From assembly GCA_003427395.1 (NCBI GenBank), contig BFEA01000297.1, positions 420,571 to 462,328 of the forward strand: a stretch of DNA of 41,758 nt, read 5' to 3'. The first letter of the stretch is position 1. Each line of letters opens with the position of its first letter. The stretch comes from Chara braunii (taxonomy: Eukaryota; Streptophyta; Charophyceae; Charales; Characeae). Shown here one piece after another: positions 41,668 to 41,758 of the stretch. A program made the position numbers and the translations under genes. Below the pieces are notes generated by a model. It made no database searches. It worked only from the letters and a program-made list of their open reading frames with translations, and was not told the DNA's origin.

Positions 41668-41758
<91 letters not shown>
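41668..41758. repeat. (GT)n-(GA)n microsatellite
   Basis: A GT repeat passes into a GA repeat and runs off the window end. It has the same GT-then-GA order as the tract at 15929-16020. Confidence 0.95.

Overview
This window is eukaryotic repeat-rich DNA, almost certainly intergenic heterochromatin-like sequence of a green plant lineage. There are no operons or compact genes. Nearly every recognisable coding stretch belongs to a decayed transposable element: a Helitron, a Ty3/gypsy retrotransposon and two PIF/Harbinger elements. Long GA, CT, GT and CA microsatellites and several minisatellites lie between and inside them. The Harbinger proteins resemble, from memory, families abundant in charophyte algae such as Chara braunii. 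That assignment is inference and was not checked by any search.

Layout. 1-440 is a 25-bp minisatellite, followed by CT and poly-T tracts. 712-6159 (minus strand) is a 5'-truncated Helitron. It has its 3' hairpin and CTAG end, a Rep/helicase pseudogene, and an unrecognised companion reading frame downstream of the helicase. At 6159/6160 the Rep reading frame is cut by the start of a 3.5-kb LTR (6160-9673). The LTR belongs to a minus-strand Ty3/gypsy element whose integrase, RNase H, reverse transcriptase, protease and gag remnants follow up to about 15345, where the element is truncated. 15360-15850 is a foldback repeat. 16169-16497 holds an unidentified coding-like remnant. 16871-18130 (minus) is a Harbinger transposase pseudogene.

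18773-39215 is bounded by a perfect 21-bp terminal inverted repeat flanked by TTA on both sides. I read it as one large Harbinger element opened up by later insertions. Its own parts are a Myb/SANT-like gene (plus; 19821-20132 and 21800-23116), a second plus-strand reading frame of unknown function (24246-25849), and a minus-strand DDE transposase (30941 down to 30239, then 28033 down to 27390). Three insertions break it: 20129-21789 (contains a 495-base assembly gap), 28034-30238 (an LTR-like block that splits the transposase between its first and second catalytic Asp), and 31108-38722 (a longer relative of that block). The longer block carries an array of hairpins with a constant loop and changing, complementary stems at 33758-34400, the most unusual signal in the window.

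39219-41758 lies outside the Harbinger. It holds only weak hints of a host promoter, a 5' intron and an exon, and ends in a GT/GA microsatellite. All transposon genes carry several in-frame stops or frameshifts, so none appears able to make a full-length product.
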